A stretch of DNA of 64,000 nucleotides from JAMXLO01 sp963791495 (GCA_963791495.1 CAWBST010000022.1:124001-188000), one strand, 5' to 3'. Counted from the stretch's first letter, positions 53,763 through 63,354 are shown. The notes: generated from the letters alone by a model not told the origin. Numbers and translations: made by a program.

Positions 53763-54644
53763 CGCAGCTCGTGATGCCCGAAGTTGCATGAGTGGTTCTC
53801 CCATGCGGATCCTGCGGCCCTGGTGGACATTTTCCGCCAGGGAGAAGCCGTCCGGAGCGAATACGATGATGGTCGATCCATGTTGGAACCAGCCCATCTC
53901 TTCGCCCTTCGCGAGCGCAAGGTCCACGCGAGTGGTTGTCGGGCCGTTGCGGCGCACATCGGTGCATGGGCCGAGAAAGTTGAGACGAATGCTGGCCACC
54001 AGTATGGCCGCGACAGCAACCAGCGCGATGCTGTAATCAGTGCCTGCGAGGCGGACTCTGATCGCCGCTCGCTCATTCTTGCAGAACAGGCGTTCGATGC
54101 GTTTGAGGGCGATTGGATTGACGTTCCATGTATCGCCTGAGATGTAGGTGACAGATTCGACACGGCAGTCGTGCGGCGCATGGAACCGATGGTACATTGC
54201 CGATGTGAGCCGCAGTGTCGCGTAGCATCCGTTCCGGTAGGCATCGGCATGCTCCTGATCGCCGAGCAGCTCCCGCAACTGATAAGGAAAACCCTTGATC
54301 TGCAGGACCTGACCGTCCTCGACACACCCGAATGCACCGACGATGGCATCGCAGGGACTGACAAGCAGATCCGGGTCGGGATCGATAGGACGCGCACCGT
54401 CCTTGAGTTGCCGGATGAAGCAATCATGGAGACTCGTGAAGTGTTGCTTGCGCGCCTCTGTCAGGTCCAGATCGGCGAAGTGGCGCCAGGCACCGATCGA
54501 CAGGTCGCGAACCAGGGGATGCTCAAGTTGGCTGAACCATCCGAAGAAGCGAGTGGCCAATCGTCTTGGGATACGGTTGGTCAGTAGGAAATTGACATCT
54601 TCCTGACGGCTGATCATGGCAATCGCGGAACGCAGCGTTTTCAT
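53748..54644 (-). CDS. psd: Phosphatidylserine decarboxylase
   Basis: This 298-residue enzyme forms phosphatidylethanolamine from phosphatidylserine. It matches the E. coli-type PSD: LLVSPCDAIVGAFG (Asp of the triad), RLTSAMYHRFHAPHDC (His) and GWFQHGSTIIVFAP, where the GST motif is the self-cleavage site that makes the pyruvoyl group. It overlaps the kinase 3' end by 15 bases. The start (ATG 54644) is 38 bases from the divergent aminotransferase gene. No pssA is nearby; the companion genes are unusual. Confidence 0.92.
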   Translation of the reverse strand: MKTLRSAIAMISRQEDVNFLLTNRIPRRLATRFFGWFSQLEHPLVRDLSIGAWRHFADLDLTEARKQHFTSLHDCFIRQLKDGARPIDPDPDLLVSPCDAIVGAFGCVEDGQVLQIKGFPYQLRELLGDQEHADAYRNGCYATLRLTSAMYHRFHAPHDCRVESVTYISGDTWNVNPIALKRIERLFCKNERAAIRVRLAGTDYSIALVAVAAILVASIRLNFLGPCTDVRRNGPTTTRVDLALAKGEEMGWFQHGSTIIVFAPDGFSLAENVHQGRRIRMGEPLMQLRASRAALCAR

Positions 54645-54682
54645 GATATGGGCGTCTTATCTGAGGGGGTGATCCTGCCGCC

Positions 54683-56365
54683 ATGGAAGTAACGATTCTC
54701 GCAGCCTATGCCGTTGGCGCCGTCGCGTTGAGCGTCCCGCTCGCCAAGGCGAAGCGCCGGATTGACCTTTCGCGGGCAAAACACAGGTCGCTCGCGGGAC
54801 ATGCCCGGTTGGCACGGCGGGTCGCATCGCTGGTTCCATTCTACGAGTATGACGAACACCGGTTCTTTCGATTGGACGACCCGCCAGAGAGCATCGCGTT
54901 TCGAAGACGGGATGGCTTCTTGCGACTTGCCTCCTCCTACCGGGAACGGTTTGCGCGGACGACCGCACTGACTGCTCAGGTTCGTAGCGGTGCCTCCGAC
55001 CTGCAATTCACCTCTGCCTACCGGGTCCCCTTTCAGTTCAGCCGCCAAGTCCGTCAGCACTTGGCCGCTGGGTCCATCCTCGAATCGTCGGCTGGCGTAA
55101 CCGTTGGCGACGTTGACGGCAATGTCCTGTACGATGTTGCCAACTGGTACGGCGTCAATCTGTTCGGCTACGACTTCTACAAGGAGTGCATCGCCAAGGG
55201 CGCAGAGCGTGTGCGCGATCTGGGGCCGGTGCTCGGTGCCTACCATCCGATCGTCGCTTACAACATCGAGCGCATCCGACAGATCTCCGGGCTGGATGAG
55301 GTGTCGTTCCACATGTCCGGTACCGAGGCCGTAATGCAGGCTGTCCGGCTTGCGCGCTACCACACACGCCGCTCGCATCTGGTCCGGTTCTGCGGCGCCT
55401 ATCACGGTTGGTGGAGCGACGTACAGCCCGGCATCGGCAATCCTTCGGCGGTGCGCGAAACCTATACTCTGGCGGAAATGTCGGAGCATACGCTGCACGT
55501 GCTGCGCACGCGTCGGGATATTGCGTGTGTGCTTGTCAACCCGCTGCAGGCGCTGCACCCGAATGCGGCCGCTCCAGCCGATTCGTCGCTTGTCGACAGC
55601 GGAAGGGCGGCGCATTTCGATCGCCAGGCCTATACGCGGTGGCTGCAGCAGCTTCGGGCGGTATGCACCGAACGCAACATCGCCCTGATTTTCGATGAGA
55701 TTTTCGTTGGCTTTCGGCTGGCATTGGGTGGGGCACAGGAGTATTTCGGGGTCAAGGCGGATCTGGTCACCTACGGAAAGACACTCGGGGGTGGACTGCC
55801 GGTCGGCGTTGTGTGCGGACGACATGAATGGATGAAGCGGTTCCGCGATGATCGTCCGGCTGATGTATGCCTGGCTCGAGGCACCTTCAATGCGCATCCG
55901 TACGTCATGGGTGCGATGAACGAGTTTCTTCATCGCCTGGATGAGCCGGAGATGCTGCGATGCTACGAAGGCCTCGACGAGCTGTGGAGCAGGCGGACGG
56001 AGGCAATGAACCAGCGGCTGGCCGACGAAGACCTCCCGGTCCGGGTGGCGAATCTCTCGTCGATCTGGACGGTGTGCTACACGCGGCCGTCCCGTTACAA
56101 TTGGATGCTGCAGTATTATCTTCGTGCCGAAGGATTGGTATTGAGCTGGGTCGGCACAGGTCGGCTCATCTTCAGCCTGAATTACAGCGATGCGGACTTT
56201 GCGACGGTGATGGATCGGATCCTTGCGGCGGCGAGGGCGATGGAGCGGGACGGCTGGTGGTGGACCAGTCCCGCCAGCACCAACAAGTCGATCAAGCGGC
56301 AGGTACTGCGTGAGATGCTGGTCAGCTATTGGGCGCAGCTTGGGACTCGTTCCGGCGCTGCCTAA
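54683..56365 (+). CDS. Long, membrane-anchored class III aminotransferase (glutamate-1-semialdehyde mutase-like)
   Basis: The 560-residue protein is longer than HemL (about 430). It starts with a hydrophobic anchor (MEVTILAAYAVGAVALSVPL), then a region of about 100 residues with no recognised domain. The aminotransferase part follows: LFGYDFYKECIAKGAERV, VSFHMSGTEAVMQAVRLARY, FCGAYHGWWSDVQPG, IALIFDEIFVGFRL (PLP-binding Asp) and VTYGKTLGGGLPVGVVCGR (PLP Lys). Its divergent neighbour is psd and its convergent neighbour an Mpo1-like protein, overlapping by 4 bases. A tetrapyrrole role is unlikely; an amino-lipid substrate is possible. Confidence 0.88.
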   Translation: MEVTILAAYAVGAVALSVPLAKAKRRIDLSRAKHRSLAGHARLARRVASLVPFYEYDEHRFFRLDDPPESIAFRRRDGFLRLASSYRERFARTTALTAQVRSGASDLQFTSAYRVPFQFSRQVRQHLAAGSILESSAGVTVGDVDGNVLYDVANWYGVNLFGYDFYKECIAKGAERVRDLGPVLGAYHPIVAYNIERIRQISGLDEVSFHMSGTEAVMQAVRLARYHTRRSHLVRFCGAYHGWWSDVQPGIGNPSAVRETYTLAEMSEHTLHVLRTRRDIACVLVNPLQALHPNAAAPADSSLVDSGRAAHFDRQAYTRWLQQLRAVCTERNIALIFDEIFVGFRLALGGAQEYFGVKADLVTYGKTLGGGLPVGVVCGRHEWMKRFRDDRPADVCLARGTFNAHPYVMGAMNEFLHRLDEPEMLRCYEGLDELWSRRTEAMNQRLADEDLPVRVANLSSIWTVCYTRPSRYNWMLQYYLRAEGLVLSWVGTGRLIFSLNYSDADFATVMDRILAAARAMERDGWWWTSPASTNKSIKRQVLREMLVSYWAQLGTRSGAA

Positions 56366-56961
56366 CTTGGGTGCTCGATCAGTTCGCCGCGCAACAGGTG
56401 GCTGGGCGCTCGGTAGTAAAGCTTGATGTCGTGGAATGGGTCGGTAAGGATCTTCGTCGCCCAGACGAGCCCGGTTTGGACGTCCCGAATCTTGAAAAGG
56501 TGCACAGTCCGAAACAGTAGACCGCCGATGCCCAGTGCGAGCCACAGATAGCCGACGTGCCGCACAAACTCGCTCAACGTTCGATGCGGCTGGACGGTAT
56601 GGAGGAGCGTGGGGTCCACCAACAGCAGCAGCGGTGACAACGCCCAGATAATCAGAAGAATGATCTTCCGCCGCAGATTGTAGCCGACCTTGATCTCTTC
56701 CTTGTGCTCGTGCGTTGCCTGGTTGACGAAGTCATAGCCCTTCGGCTCAAAGAATAGATGTCCGATCTGTCGGCTCACCATGGCCACCAGCCACCCCGTC
56801 AGTGCTGCGGCAGCAGGATCCTTGAACACGATCAAATAGGCGCAAACGAAACTCATTGCGCTGAGCAGATGAAGGGATTGGTTGATCGTGCTGTGGTGAT
56901 AATAGCGATGATCGTCCCACCGCTGTTCTTTCAGGAGTTCAAGAAAGCCTGCCATCGCCAT
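56362..56961 (-). CDS. Mpo1-like (DUF962) membrane protein
   Basis: This 199-residue membrane protein has four hydrophobic segments and conserved histidines. YYHHSTINQSLHLLSAMS (HHxxxNxxxH) and QIGHLFFEPKG (GHxxFE) resemble yeast Mpo1, an iron(II) dioxygenase that degrades 2-hydroxy fatty acids from sphingoid bases. THEHKEEIKVGYNLRRK and a tail with VWATKILTDPFHDIKLY are further conserved-looking parts without a known role. It is convergent with the aminotransferase gene (overlap 56362-56365). Family assignment rests on the His pattern and is moderate. Confidence 0.6.
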   Translation of the reverse strand: MAMAGFLELLKEQRWDDHRYYHHSTINQSLHLLSAMSFVCAYLIVFKDPAAAALTGWLVAMVSRQIGHLFFEPKGYDFVNQATHEHKEEIKVGYNLRRKIILLIIWALSPLLLLVDPTLLHTVQPHRTLSEFVRHVGYLWLALGIGGLLFRTVHLFKIRDVQTGLVWATKILTDPFHDIKLYYRAPSHLLRGELIEHPS

Positions 56962-57235
56962 CCTTGCTCACCGGTCGATCCAGAACGGCCGCTTCTCCGT
57001 CGGGCTCGAGCGCGAACCCCGCGAATTGGCAAAGCCTCGTTAGCGTCGCACCGGCTCCGCGCCGAGACACGTGATGGTTTAATGACAGTGGCGCAACGGG
57101 GATCCACCAGCCGCGCGTCAACCAAGATGACAATTCGTCGACAATAGAGCGGCCAAAGCCTTCCCTTGCCCGACCTTTCCGGCGCACCATCCGGTCGGTG
57201 CACATCGTGTCATCGCAGCAGGAGGTTAAGGCACC

Positions 57236-58585
57236 ATGACAGCCGCAGGCCGTCAGATGCATCTGGGAGTCTTCGTCCTCGGCACCGGCAATCACAGCGC
57301 CGGCTGGCGCTACGACGGCGCCTTCGTCTCGCATATGGAACTACCTGTGATGCAGGAGATAGCCCGCATCGCGGAACGGGGAAAGTTCGACCTGCTGTTC
57401 ATCTCGGACTCGATGGCGATGGATCCCACTGACCATCCATCATTCCTGTGCCGCTTTGAGCCGACCACGCTGATTACGGCGCTTGCCGCCTGCACCACGC
57501 ATGTCGGGCTCGGTGCAACGGTCTCGACCAGTTTCTCCGAGCCGTTCAACGTCGCGCGCGTGTTCGGCTCGATCGATCACATCAGTGGCGGGCGCGCCGC
57601 GTGGAACGTCGTCACCAGCTCCAACCCCAAGGCGGCACTCAACTTCAACCTGGACGAGCATATCGAGCATGAGCTGCGTTATGCGCGCGCCAACGAATTC
57701 GTCGATGTCGTCCGCGGCCTGTGGGACTGCTGGGACGACGGCGCGATCGTCGCCGACAAGGCGACCGGCCGCTACGTCGACGCCGACAAGGTGCGCCCGC
57801 TCAATCACCAGGGCAGGTTCTTCAAGGTGCGCGGCCCGATCAACATGGCGCGGTGCCCGCAGGGCCATCCGGTGATCATTCAGGCTGGCGGCTCGCCCTC
57901 GGGGCTGGAGCTGGCGGCGCGTACCGCCGATGTCGTGTTCTCGGTGGTGCAGGAACTGGCGCCCGCCAAGGCCGCCTATGCCGATCTCAAGGGACGCATG
58001 GCCAAATACGGCCGCGCGCCGGATGAGATTGCGGTGCTTCCCGGCGTGATGCCGATCGTCGGCGACAGCGATGCCGAGGCGCGCGAGATACTGGCGAAGC
58101 TGCAGAGCTGGATAACGCCGACCAATGCCACGACCCTGGTCGCCAGTCGGATCGGCTATGACGTCTCGGGGTATCCGCTCGATGGGCCGGTGCCGCCTCC
58201 GCCGCCGGCGCTGAACAGCCGGACATTCCCCGCGGTCCTCTACGAGATGGCGCGGCGCGAGAACATGACCCTGCGAGATCTGTACAACCTGACCGCCGCG
58301 GCGCGCGGTCACTGGGTCGTCTGCGGCACGCCTCGAGGGATCGCCGACACGCTCGAGGAATGGTTCGTTGAGGGCGCTGCTGACGGGTTCAATATCCTGC
58401 CGGCCTGGTTCCCTGGCGGTTTCAGCGATTTCACCGATCGCGTCGTGCCTGAACTGCAGCGCCGCAGGCTGTTCCGCCGCAATTACGAGGGAACGACGCT
58501 GCGCGACCACTTCGGGCTCCCGCGCGTGACTGCTTCAGCCGCGCACGCGGAAATGGCCCGTGCCTCCGCTGCCGGCGAAGGCTGA
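57236..58585 (+). CDS. NtaA/SnaA/DszA-family flavin monooxygenase
   Basis: This 449-residue LLM-class FMNH2-dependent monooxygenase follows an AGGAGGT SD. Family motifs are HLGVFVLGTGNHSAGWRYD, DLLFISDSMAMDP, FEPTTLITALAACTTHVGLG, SFSEPFNVARVFGSIDHIS, GRAAWNVVTSSNPKAALNF, GHPVIIQAGGSPSGLELAA and YNLTAAARGHWVVCGTPRGI. Members oxidise nitrilotriacetate, dibenzothiophene sulfone and related compounds with a separate reductase; none is next to it here. The 274 bases upstream (56962-57235) show no gene. Confidence 0.92.
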   Translation: MTAAGRQMHLGVFVLGTGNHSAGWRYDGAFVSHMELPVMQEIARIAERGKFDLLFISDSMAMDPTDHPSFLCRFEPTTLITALAACTTHVGLGATVSTSFSEPFNVARVFGSIDHISGGRAAWNVVTSSNPKAALNFNLDEHIEHELRYARANEFVDVVRGLWDCWDDGAIVADKATGRYVDADKVRPLNHQGRFFKVRGPINMARCPQGHPVIIQAGGSPSGLELAARTADVVFSVVQELAPAKAAYADLKGRMAKYGRAPDEIAVLPGVMPIVGDSDAEAREILAKLQSWITPTNATTLVASRIGYDVSGYPLDGPVPPPPPALNSRTFPAVLYEMARRENMTLRDLYNLTAAARGHWVVCGTPRGIADTLEEWFVEGAADGFNILPAWFPGGFSDFTDRVVPELQRRRLFRRNYEGTTLRDHFGLPRVTASAAHAEMARASAAGEG

Positions 58586-58587
58586 AC

Positions 58588-59103
58588 CTAGTCGGTCGCC
58601 ATTGTCTTCCTGGCGTCATTGATGGCGCCCATGCAGGTGCTGTCGTCCTTTTCATCGAGGCTCCGCGCGCGATCGAGATCCGCCGCGATTCTTTGCTGCC
58701 GGTCCGCGCCAGCGGCCGCGGCAGGCTTACCGCTTTTCGCGGCCGCGGCCTGTGTCGGCTGACCCTGCTGCTGCAAGCGGACATCTTGCGGCGATACTGC
58801 AGATCCGCCCGTCGCCTGACCCATCGCCTGTGTCGGCCCGGTTCGGTTCGAGCCCTCGTTGTCGCCTTTGGTGCGGATCTCGGCGGGGCTTCGCGATGCC
58901 TCGGATGTGCTGCGCGCCGAAGATCCCGCCTCCGAAACCTGATCGGTTCTGCCTGTGTCGGCGCTCGTCCGCGTCGGCCCGGCGCCAGCGTCCTGCCTGC
59001 TAAGGCTGTGTTGCAATGCGGTGATCTGTTGCGCACAAGGGCCCGCCAACGCCGCTCCGCCGCTCAGCGCAACGGCGGCGCAACCGGCCAAAAGCCACTT
59101 CAT
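58588..59103 (-). CDS. Small exported protein of unknown function
   Basis: This 171-residue product has an N-terminal signal sequence (MKWLLAGCAAVALSGGAALA, then GPCAQQITAL). The middle (about 40-130) is low-complexity, rich in S, A, G, Q and T, and looks disordered. The end has DLDRARSLDEKDDSTCMGAI and NDARKTMATD, with one Cys that could pair with the early Cys. The stop is only 3 bases from the convergent monooxygenase stop. I recognise no family; the signal and Cys pair suggest a periplasmic or lipoprotein role. Confidence 0.6.
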   Translation of the reverse strand: MKWLLAGCAAVALSGGAALAGPCAQQITALQHSLSRQDAGAGPTRTSADTGRTDQVSEAGSSARSTSEASRSPAEIRTKGDNEGSNRTGPTQAMGQATGGSAVSPQDVRLQQQGQPTQAAAAKSGKPAAAAGADRQQRIAADLDRARSLDEKDDSTCMGAINDARKTMATD

Positions 59104-59245
59104 GGTTGCTCTCCAATCGAATGTCGCTGAGGATGAAAACTCGCCACGAGGCGGCAGGTTCCGGCGCGCGCCGACCCGCTTCCACGAGGGCCGCGAACCA
59201 AATAACCTACCCGCCAGACCAACCGCCAACCACACAGGTGCTAAC

Positions 59246-59812
59246 ATGGACGCCCAGGAAGTCGGCAAGATGCATCGCCCGCAGGGTATGCCATTCCGCT
59301 GCAACAAGATCGGCCACGTCGCGCTCTACGTGAAGGATCCGTTCGCCTCGGCGAAGTTCTACACCGAGGTGATGGGCTTTTCCGTATCCGACGCCTACGA
59401 CAGCAACATGATGCCGGGCGGCACGGTGTTCCTGCGCTGCTCTGCCGACCATCATGGCGTGGCGCTGTTCAAGCTGCCCGAAGGCCAGCCGGCGCATGGC
59501 GCGTTCCATCACATGGCATTCGAGGTCTCCACGCTGGACGAAGTGCTGCGGGCGCGCGAGCATCTGCGGAAGCATGACGTGCCGATCCACTTCGAGGGTC
59601 GCCGCCGCGCCGGCTGCCAGCTCGCGATCGAGTTCACCGATCCGGACGGGCACAACCTGGAGATCTACTGGGACATCGACCAGGTCGGCAGCGACGGCCG
59701 GGTGCGGCCCGCCGAGGAATGGAAGGGCGCGACCAGCCTGGAGGCGGCGATCGCCGATCCGGTGGTCGGGCAGGATCCCACGGTGCAGGATCGCTCGCTG
59801 CTGCCCTCGTAG
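59246..59812 (+). CDS. VOC-family extradiol-dioxygenase-like protein
   Basis: The 188-residue protein starts MDAQEVGKMHRPQGMPF. It contains a VOC domain with IGHVALYVKD (His), HGAFHHMAFEVSTLDE (His) and DPDGHNLEIYWDID (Glu), the three metal ligands of type I extradiol dioxygenases in a single-domain form. Others of this size include catechol dioxygenases and isomerases. It is 660 bases from the monooxygenase on the same strand and might share a degradative role, but no other pathway gene is present. The open frame upstream overlaps the exported-protein gene. Confidence 0.8.
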   Translation: MDAQEVGKMHRPQGMPFRCNKIGHVALYVKDPFASAKFYTEVMGFSVSDAYDSNMMPGGTVFLRCSADHHGVALFKLPEGQPAHGAFHHMAFEVSTLDEVLRAREHLRKHDVPIHFEGRRRAGCQLAIEFTDPDGHNLEIYWDIDQVGSDGRVRPAEEWKGATSLEAAIADPVVGQDPTVQDRSLLPS

Positions 59813-59979
59813 GCTGTTCCTCCGCGCGCCGTAGCCGAAGCGCAACTGGCGGTACTCGAAGTTGGGATCTCAGCCCCGCTGCGGGAGATCTACGAAGCGG
59901 TCGGGTTCCCGCGTGGCACGCGCCAGAGCGAGTGGGCGTAACGCTTCCGCCCGGCTCGGCCCGGTGGGTCGAAGCTCGC

Positions 59980-61771
59980 TCAAACCGTCTCACCGGCTGC
60001 CACTCGCAGTCCAGACATGAACATTTCTCGCTGTGCCGGATCACGATAGTTGGTTACCTTCGGCACGACTGCGGGTGTGATGGCGCGCAGCCGTGACACC
60101 ACGTCTCGCGCGTTGTCCATTCGACCGAGATGGGCGTAACAGGAGGCGAGAAACCGATTGGCCAGTGGATAAGATGGGTTCTCCTGAACTGCCAATTGCA
60201 GAAAGGACGCCGCTACCTCCAGTCGCCCGCAGAACATATGTCCGATGCCGATCCCGGTGGTCTGTGCCCATCGCGCACCGAGAGGACTGAGGCGTAACGA
60301 GGTCTCAAAATGCTTGATCGCGGTCTCCGGTTCACCATTGTACAAGTGGGCAAACCCGCTCCATCGCCATGCCCAAAACGAGTTTGGATTGACTGCAATC
60401 GAGCGGTCCAGAATCGCCAATGCGTCCTTGATGTCCTCATTGAAGTAGCCCAGCACGTGGGCCACGCAAGCCAGAGCCATTGCATCGTCGCCAGCCGTTC
60501 GCAGCGCGCGACGCGCAAGATCGAGCGCGATCCGTCGATTGGCCTCCGGGTCTTCCACCTTCCCGATGGCATCCAGGACGCCATGACAATAGCCGGCACA
60601 GGCCATGGCCTTGCCGAAGCTGGGGTCCCACTCGATAGCTTGCCGTAAGAGAACCAGCGCGCGCTTGGTTGGTTCCCACTCGTACGTTCCCACATCCGGC
60701 AAGGCACGCAGAAACAGATCGTACGCGGTCAGGCTTTTGGTCGGCCGCGCGATTGATCGCTTGATCTCGGCAGCCTCCAGAGTTGGCTCGATGACCCCAG
60801 CGACGCTGGACGCGATGTTATCCTGGATTTCAAACACATCTTCCAGCGGACCATCGAAGCGGTCAGCCCATAGATGGGTACCCTCTTCTGCTTCGATCAA
60901 CTGCGCGGTGATACGAACTCTGGCCACCACCTTTGCGAACCGAACCTTCGAGCACATAGCGAACACCGAGTTCACGGCCTACCTGCTTCAAATCGACCGC
61001 ACGCCCTTTGTAGGTGAAGGTCGAATTGCGCGCGATCACGAATAGCCATCGGATTCGTGCCAGAGCAGTGATGATCTCCTCGACCATGCCGTCAGCGAAA
61101 TACTCCTGCTCGGGGTCGTTGCTGAAATTGGTGAATGGCAGGACCGCAATCGAGGGCTTGTCGGGCAGTGACGGGCCATCGTGGCGAGGTATCGCCAATT
61201 TCGATGTTTCGCTGATGTCGGACCCGACAAGAAACGCTTCGATCGGGCGGGCGATATTCTTGAGGCTGACTGCACCAAGTTCGCGAAACCCTAAACTGAG
61301 CCGGCCGTGGACGTGATCACGAACCGAGCGAGACACGCAAATTTCGCCAGGAGGGCATTCGGCCTGGAGCCGTGCGGCAACGTTCACTGCTTCGCCATGC
61401 AAATCGGAGCCATCTGGGATGGCGTCGCCGATCTCGATGCCGATGCGGAAGCGGATGGCGCGATCAGGCGGCTGATCGGCGTCGTGGATTGGAACTTCCT
61501 GCTGCAATTTGACGGCGCAGCGCACAGCGCCGTCGATGCTGTCGAACACGACCAGCAGTGAGTCACCTCCTGTCTGGACGACCTGGCCGCCATGGTCACT
61601 GATTGAAGGGTCGATCAGGTTCCGTCGGAGTGTTCGGAGCCGCGCCAGTGTTCCTGCATCGTCCAGGCCGATCAAGCGGCTGTAGCCAACCATGTCGGCA
61701 TAGAGAACAGCGACCAGCCTGCGCCGATCGCGTGAGCTTCCTGTCAGGTCCGATGTGCCGGACGATGACAC
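59980..61771 (-). pseudogene. Adenylate cyclase-like / TolB-like / TPR protein, one-base frameshift
   Basis: The N-terminal frame (GTG at 61771) has a class III cyclase domain: LVAVLYADMVGYSRL (metal Asp), GGDSLLVVFDS and LHGEAVNVAARLQ. A linker (KPSIAVLPFTNFSNDPEQ) opens a TolB-like segment with YFADGMVEEIITALAR and YVLEGSVRK. At 60930-60931 one extra G (AAAGG for AAAG) shifts the frame. The rest has VRITAQLIEAEEGTHLWADR, then TPR repeats from about residue 110 of the second frame. Together it is a typical cyclase-TPR regulator of about 596 residues, often paired with winged-helix proteins. Function (cAMP or other) is unproven. Confidence 0.8.
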
Positions 61772-61872
61772 TGTGAGGTCCCCCTGCGCAATCCGAGCCT
61801 ACCATCCGGAGGCTGTCCTGGCGAGGTTTTGCTCAGCAACGGCGTTCATGCACGACTGTCAGCGAATGTCCG

Positions 61873-62358
61873 CTACTTTGACGGCGGCATCGCGTGCACC
61901 TGAAGATCGAACGGTCGTCCATAGCGGAGGTAGAAGACACATTGCTCGCTGCCGCACTCCAGGCCATGCGGTGTTTGTCCCGGAAGGCTGATGTAGGCCG
62001 GAGCATTCATCGGCTGCCGCTTGCCGTCGGCGGCAATGTAGGTGAACGCCCCCTTCAACCAAACGTAAAGTTCATCGCTGGTGTGGCTGTGGTTCGGGAC
62101 CAAATAGCCCGGCGGCGTTCGCAGAAGGATTTCACCACCGCCCTTGGCGAGATCGCCGCGCAGCGTGGCGATCTCGATGCCTTCCGGCAAGCCCGCCAGT
62201 TTGAGTGGCGCCCAGTCTACCTTGGTGATGTCAGCGACCGTCTGGTCAGGACCGAACGAGTAGACCCCTTTCGGCTGTGATTGCTGAGCAGGTGCAACAT
62301 CACTCATGAATGTCATGAGCAATGCACCTATAGCGATCAAGAATGCCTTCCGATCCAA
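61873..62358 (-). CDS. Exported cupin protein (ChrR-like)
   Basis: This 161-residue protein starts from a TTG preceded by GGGAGGAAGAC. It has a signal peptide (to about residue 24, APAQQ). A single cupin barrel follows: LRTPPGYLVPNHSHTSDELY has His/Glu metal ligands (HSHxxxE), and ISLPGQTPHGLECGSEQCV has a third His. This is the double-motif pattern of small secreted cupins. It probably binds a metal ion. The ligand is unknown. It lies 101 bases upstream of the cyclase-like gene on the same strand. Confidence 0.8.
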   Translation of the reverse strand: MDRKAFLIAIGALLMTFMSDVAPAQQSQPKGVYSFGPDQTVADITKVDWAPLKLAGLPEGIEIATLRGDLAKGGGEILLRTPPGYLVPNHSHTSDELYVWLKGAFTYIAADGKRQPMNAPAYISLPGQTPHGLECGSEQCVFYLRYGRPFDLQVHAMPPSK

Positions 62359-62397
62359 GTCTTCCTCCCAGGGTCAACTTCATGTTCTAGTTGGGTA

Positions 62398-63354
62398 TCA
62401 TCCGCGGTCGGACAAGATGCTGGCAAACCACTTGGTATCGCCACCGTGATCATGATCAGTGCCACAGCCCCAGGCATTGCCTGGATGAAGCGGCGAGGTG
62501 TCGATATTGTCGATGACGGCAAGTCCAGGCCGCGTCAATGTCGGGTCACTGGTGTGGCTAAGCGACACTTCGCCATCGTTATACGCCTCGGTGTTGAACA
62601 CGCCATCGACGCTCGGGTCGTATGTGCCGCCTGCAAAGGCATACTTGGGATCATTCACGAACACCATTTTATCGGCCAGGGTAAGCCCGGTCGTTGCATC
62701 AATTACCTCACCGTGCAAAGCGCCATTTGAGGCGTTGAAATCGGTCTCGACGCTGTACCATTTGCCTTCTTCGATCTGGGCACCGAGGTCGATGTTGACG
62801 ACAACGTGGGCGGTGCCTGAAAAGAGGTGCCAGGTATGGGTCTCTGCCGACGCGAGAAGGCCCGCAGCAGGCGCGTCGGCAGGGTCAATGCTACCGTCGA
62901 GAAAAGCAAAGGTAACCCCCATCGGCCAGTCCAGCGCACTCTCGAACCCAACCGGACAGCCGCAAAGCAGGAAACCGGGGTTGTTGGGGTCCTCCACAGC
63001 GACCGCTGGATCGACATCGCTAAATTGGTCAACGCGAACGTCCGCTCGCGTCATGTAGAAGTCCGATGGTTCAATCGGACGATAGATGCCTTGGCTGAGG
63101 GCTACGTTGGGAAGGGTCGCCAACGCTTTGGTTAGGTCACCGGACGCGTCGGTCGTCTCGATCACCACTGCGGAAGGCTGAGGTGCCGTTGAGTCCGAGG
63201 TAACCTGCGCCACATCAGACCAGCCTGTCGGAAAGCTGCTGTCCGTAAACGTGCCGATCGAATTGTGCTGGAACGTCTCCGGGCTCCCAGTGAACGTGGT
63301 TCCGTCTGTCTGCTGCGAGTTGTCGTGGGCGTGACCGCCGCCATGCCTGGCCAT
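62398..63354 (-). CDS. Acidic orphan protein of unknown function
   Basis: The 318-residue protein starts MARHGGGHAHDNSQQTDGT, preceded by GGAGGGG. It is rich in D, G, T and S, and has few Lys/Arg residues. No signal peptide is seen. It may be secreted by a type I system, whose signals are C-terminal. The segment GKWYSVETDFNASNGALHGEV resembles a jelly-roll (concanavalin-like) fold. It has a GCGTDHDHGGDTKWF end and a CGCPVG motif that may bind metal. I recognise no family. It is divergent from the winged-helix gene at 63586. Confidence 0.65.
   Translation of the reverse strand: MARHGGGHAHDNSQQTDGTTFTGSPETFQHNSIGTFTDSSFPTGWSDVAQVTSDSTAPQPSAVVIETTDASGDLTKALATLPNVALSQGIYRPIEPSDFYMTRADVRVDQFSDVDPAVAVEDPNNPGFLLCGCPVGFESALDWPMGVTFAFLDGSIDPADAPAAGLLASAETHTWHLFSGTAHVVVNIDLGAQIEEGKWYSVETDFNASNGALHGEVIDATTGLTLADKMVFVNDPKYAFAGGTYDPSVDGVFNTEAYNDGEVSLSHTSDPTLTRPGLAVIDNIDTSPLHPGNAWGCGTDHDHGGDTKWFASILSDRG

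Noticed and set aside
59813..59979. Short coding piece between the VOC and cyclase-like genes
   Set aside because: A frame of about 35 codons (ending RQSEWA) exists but has no start, SD or recognisable family.
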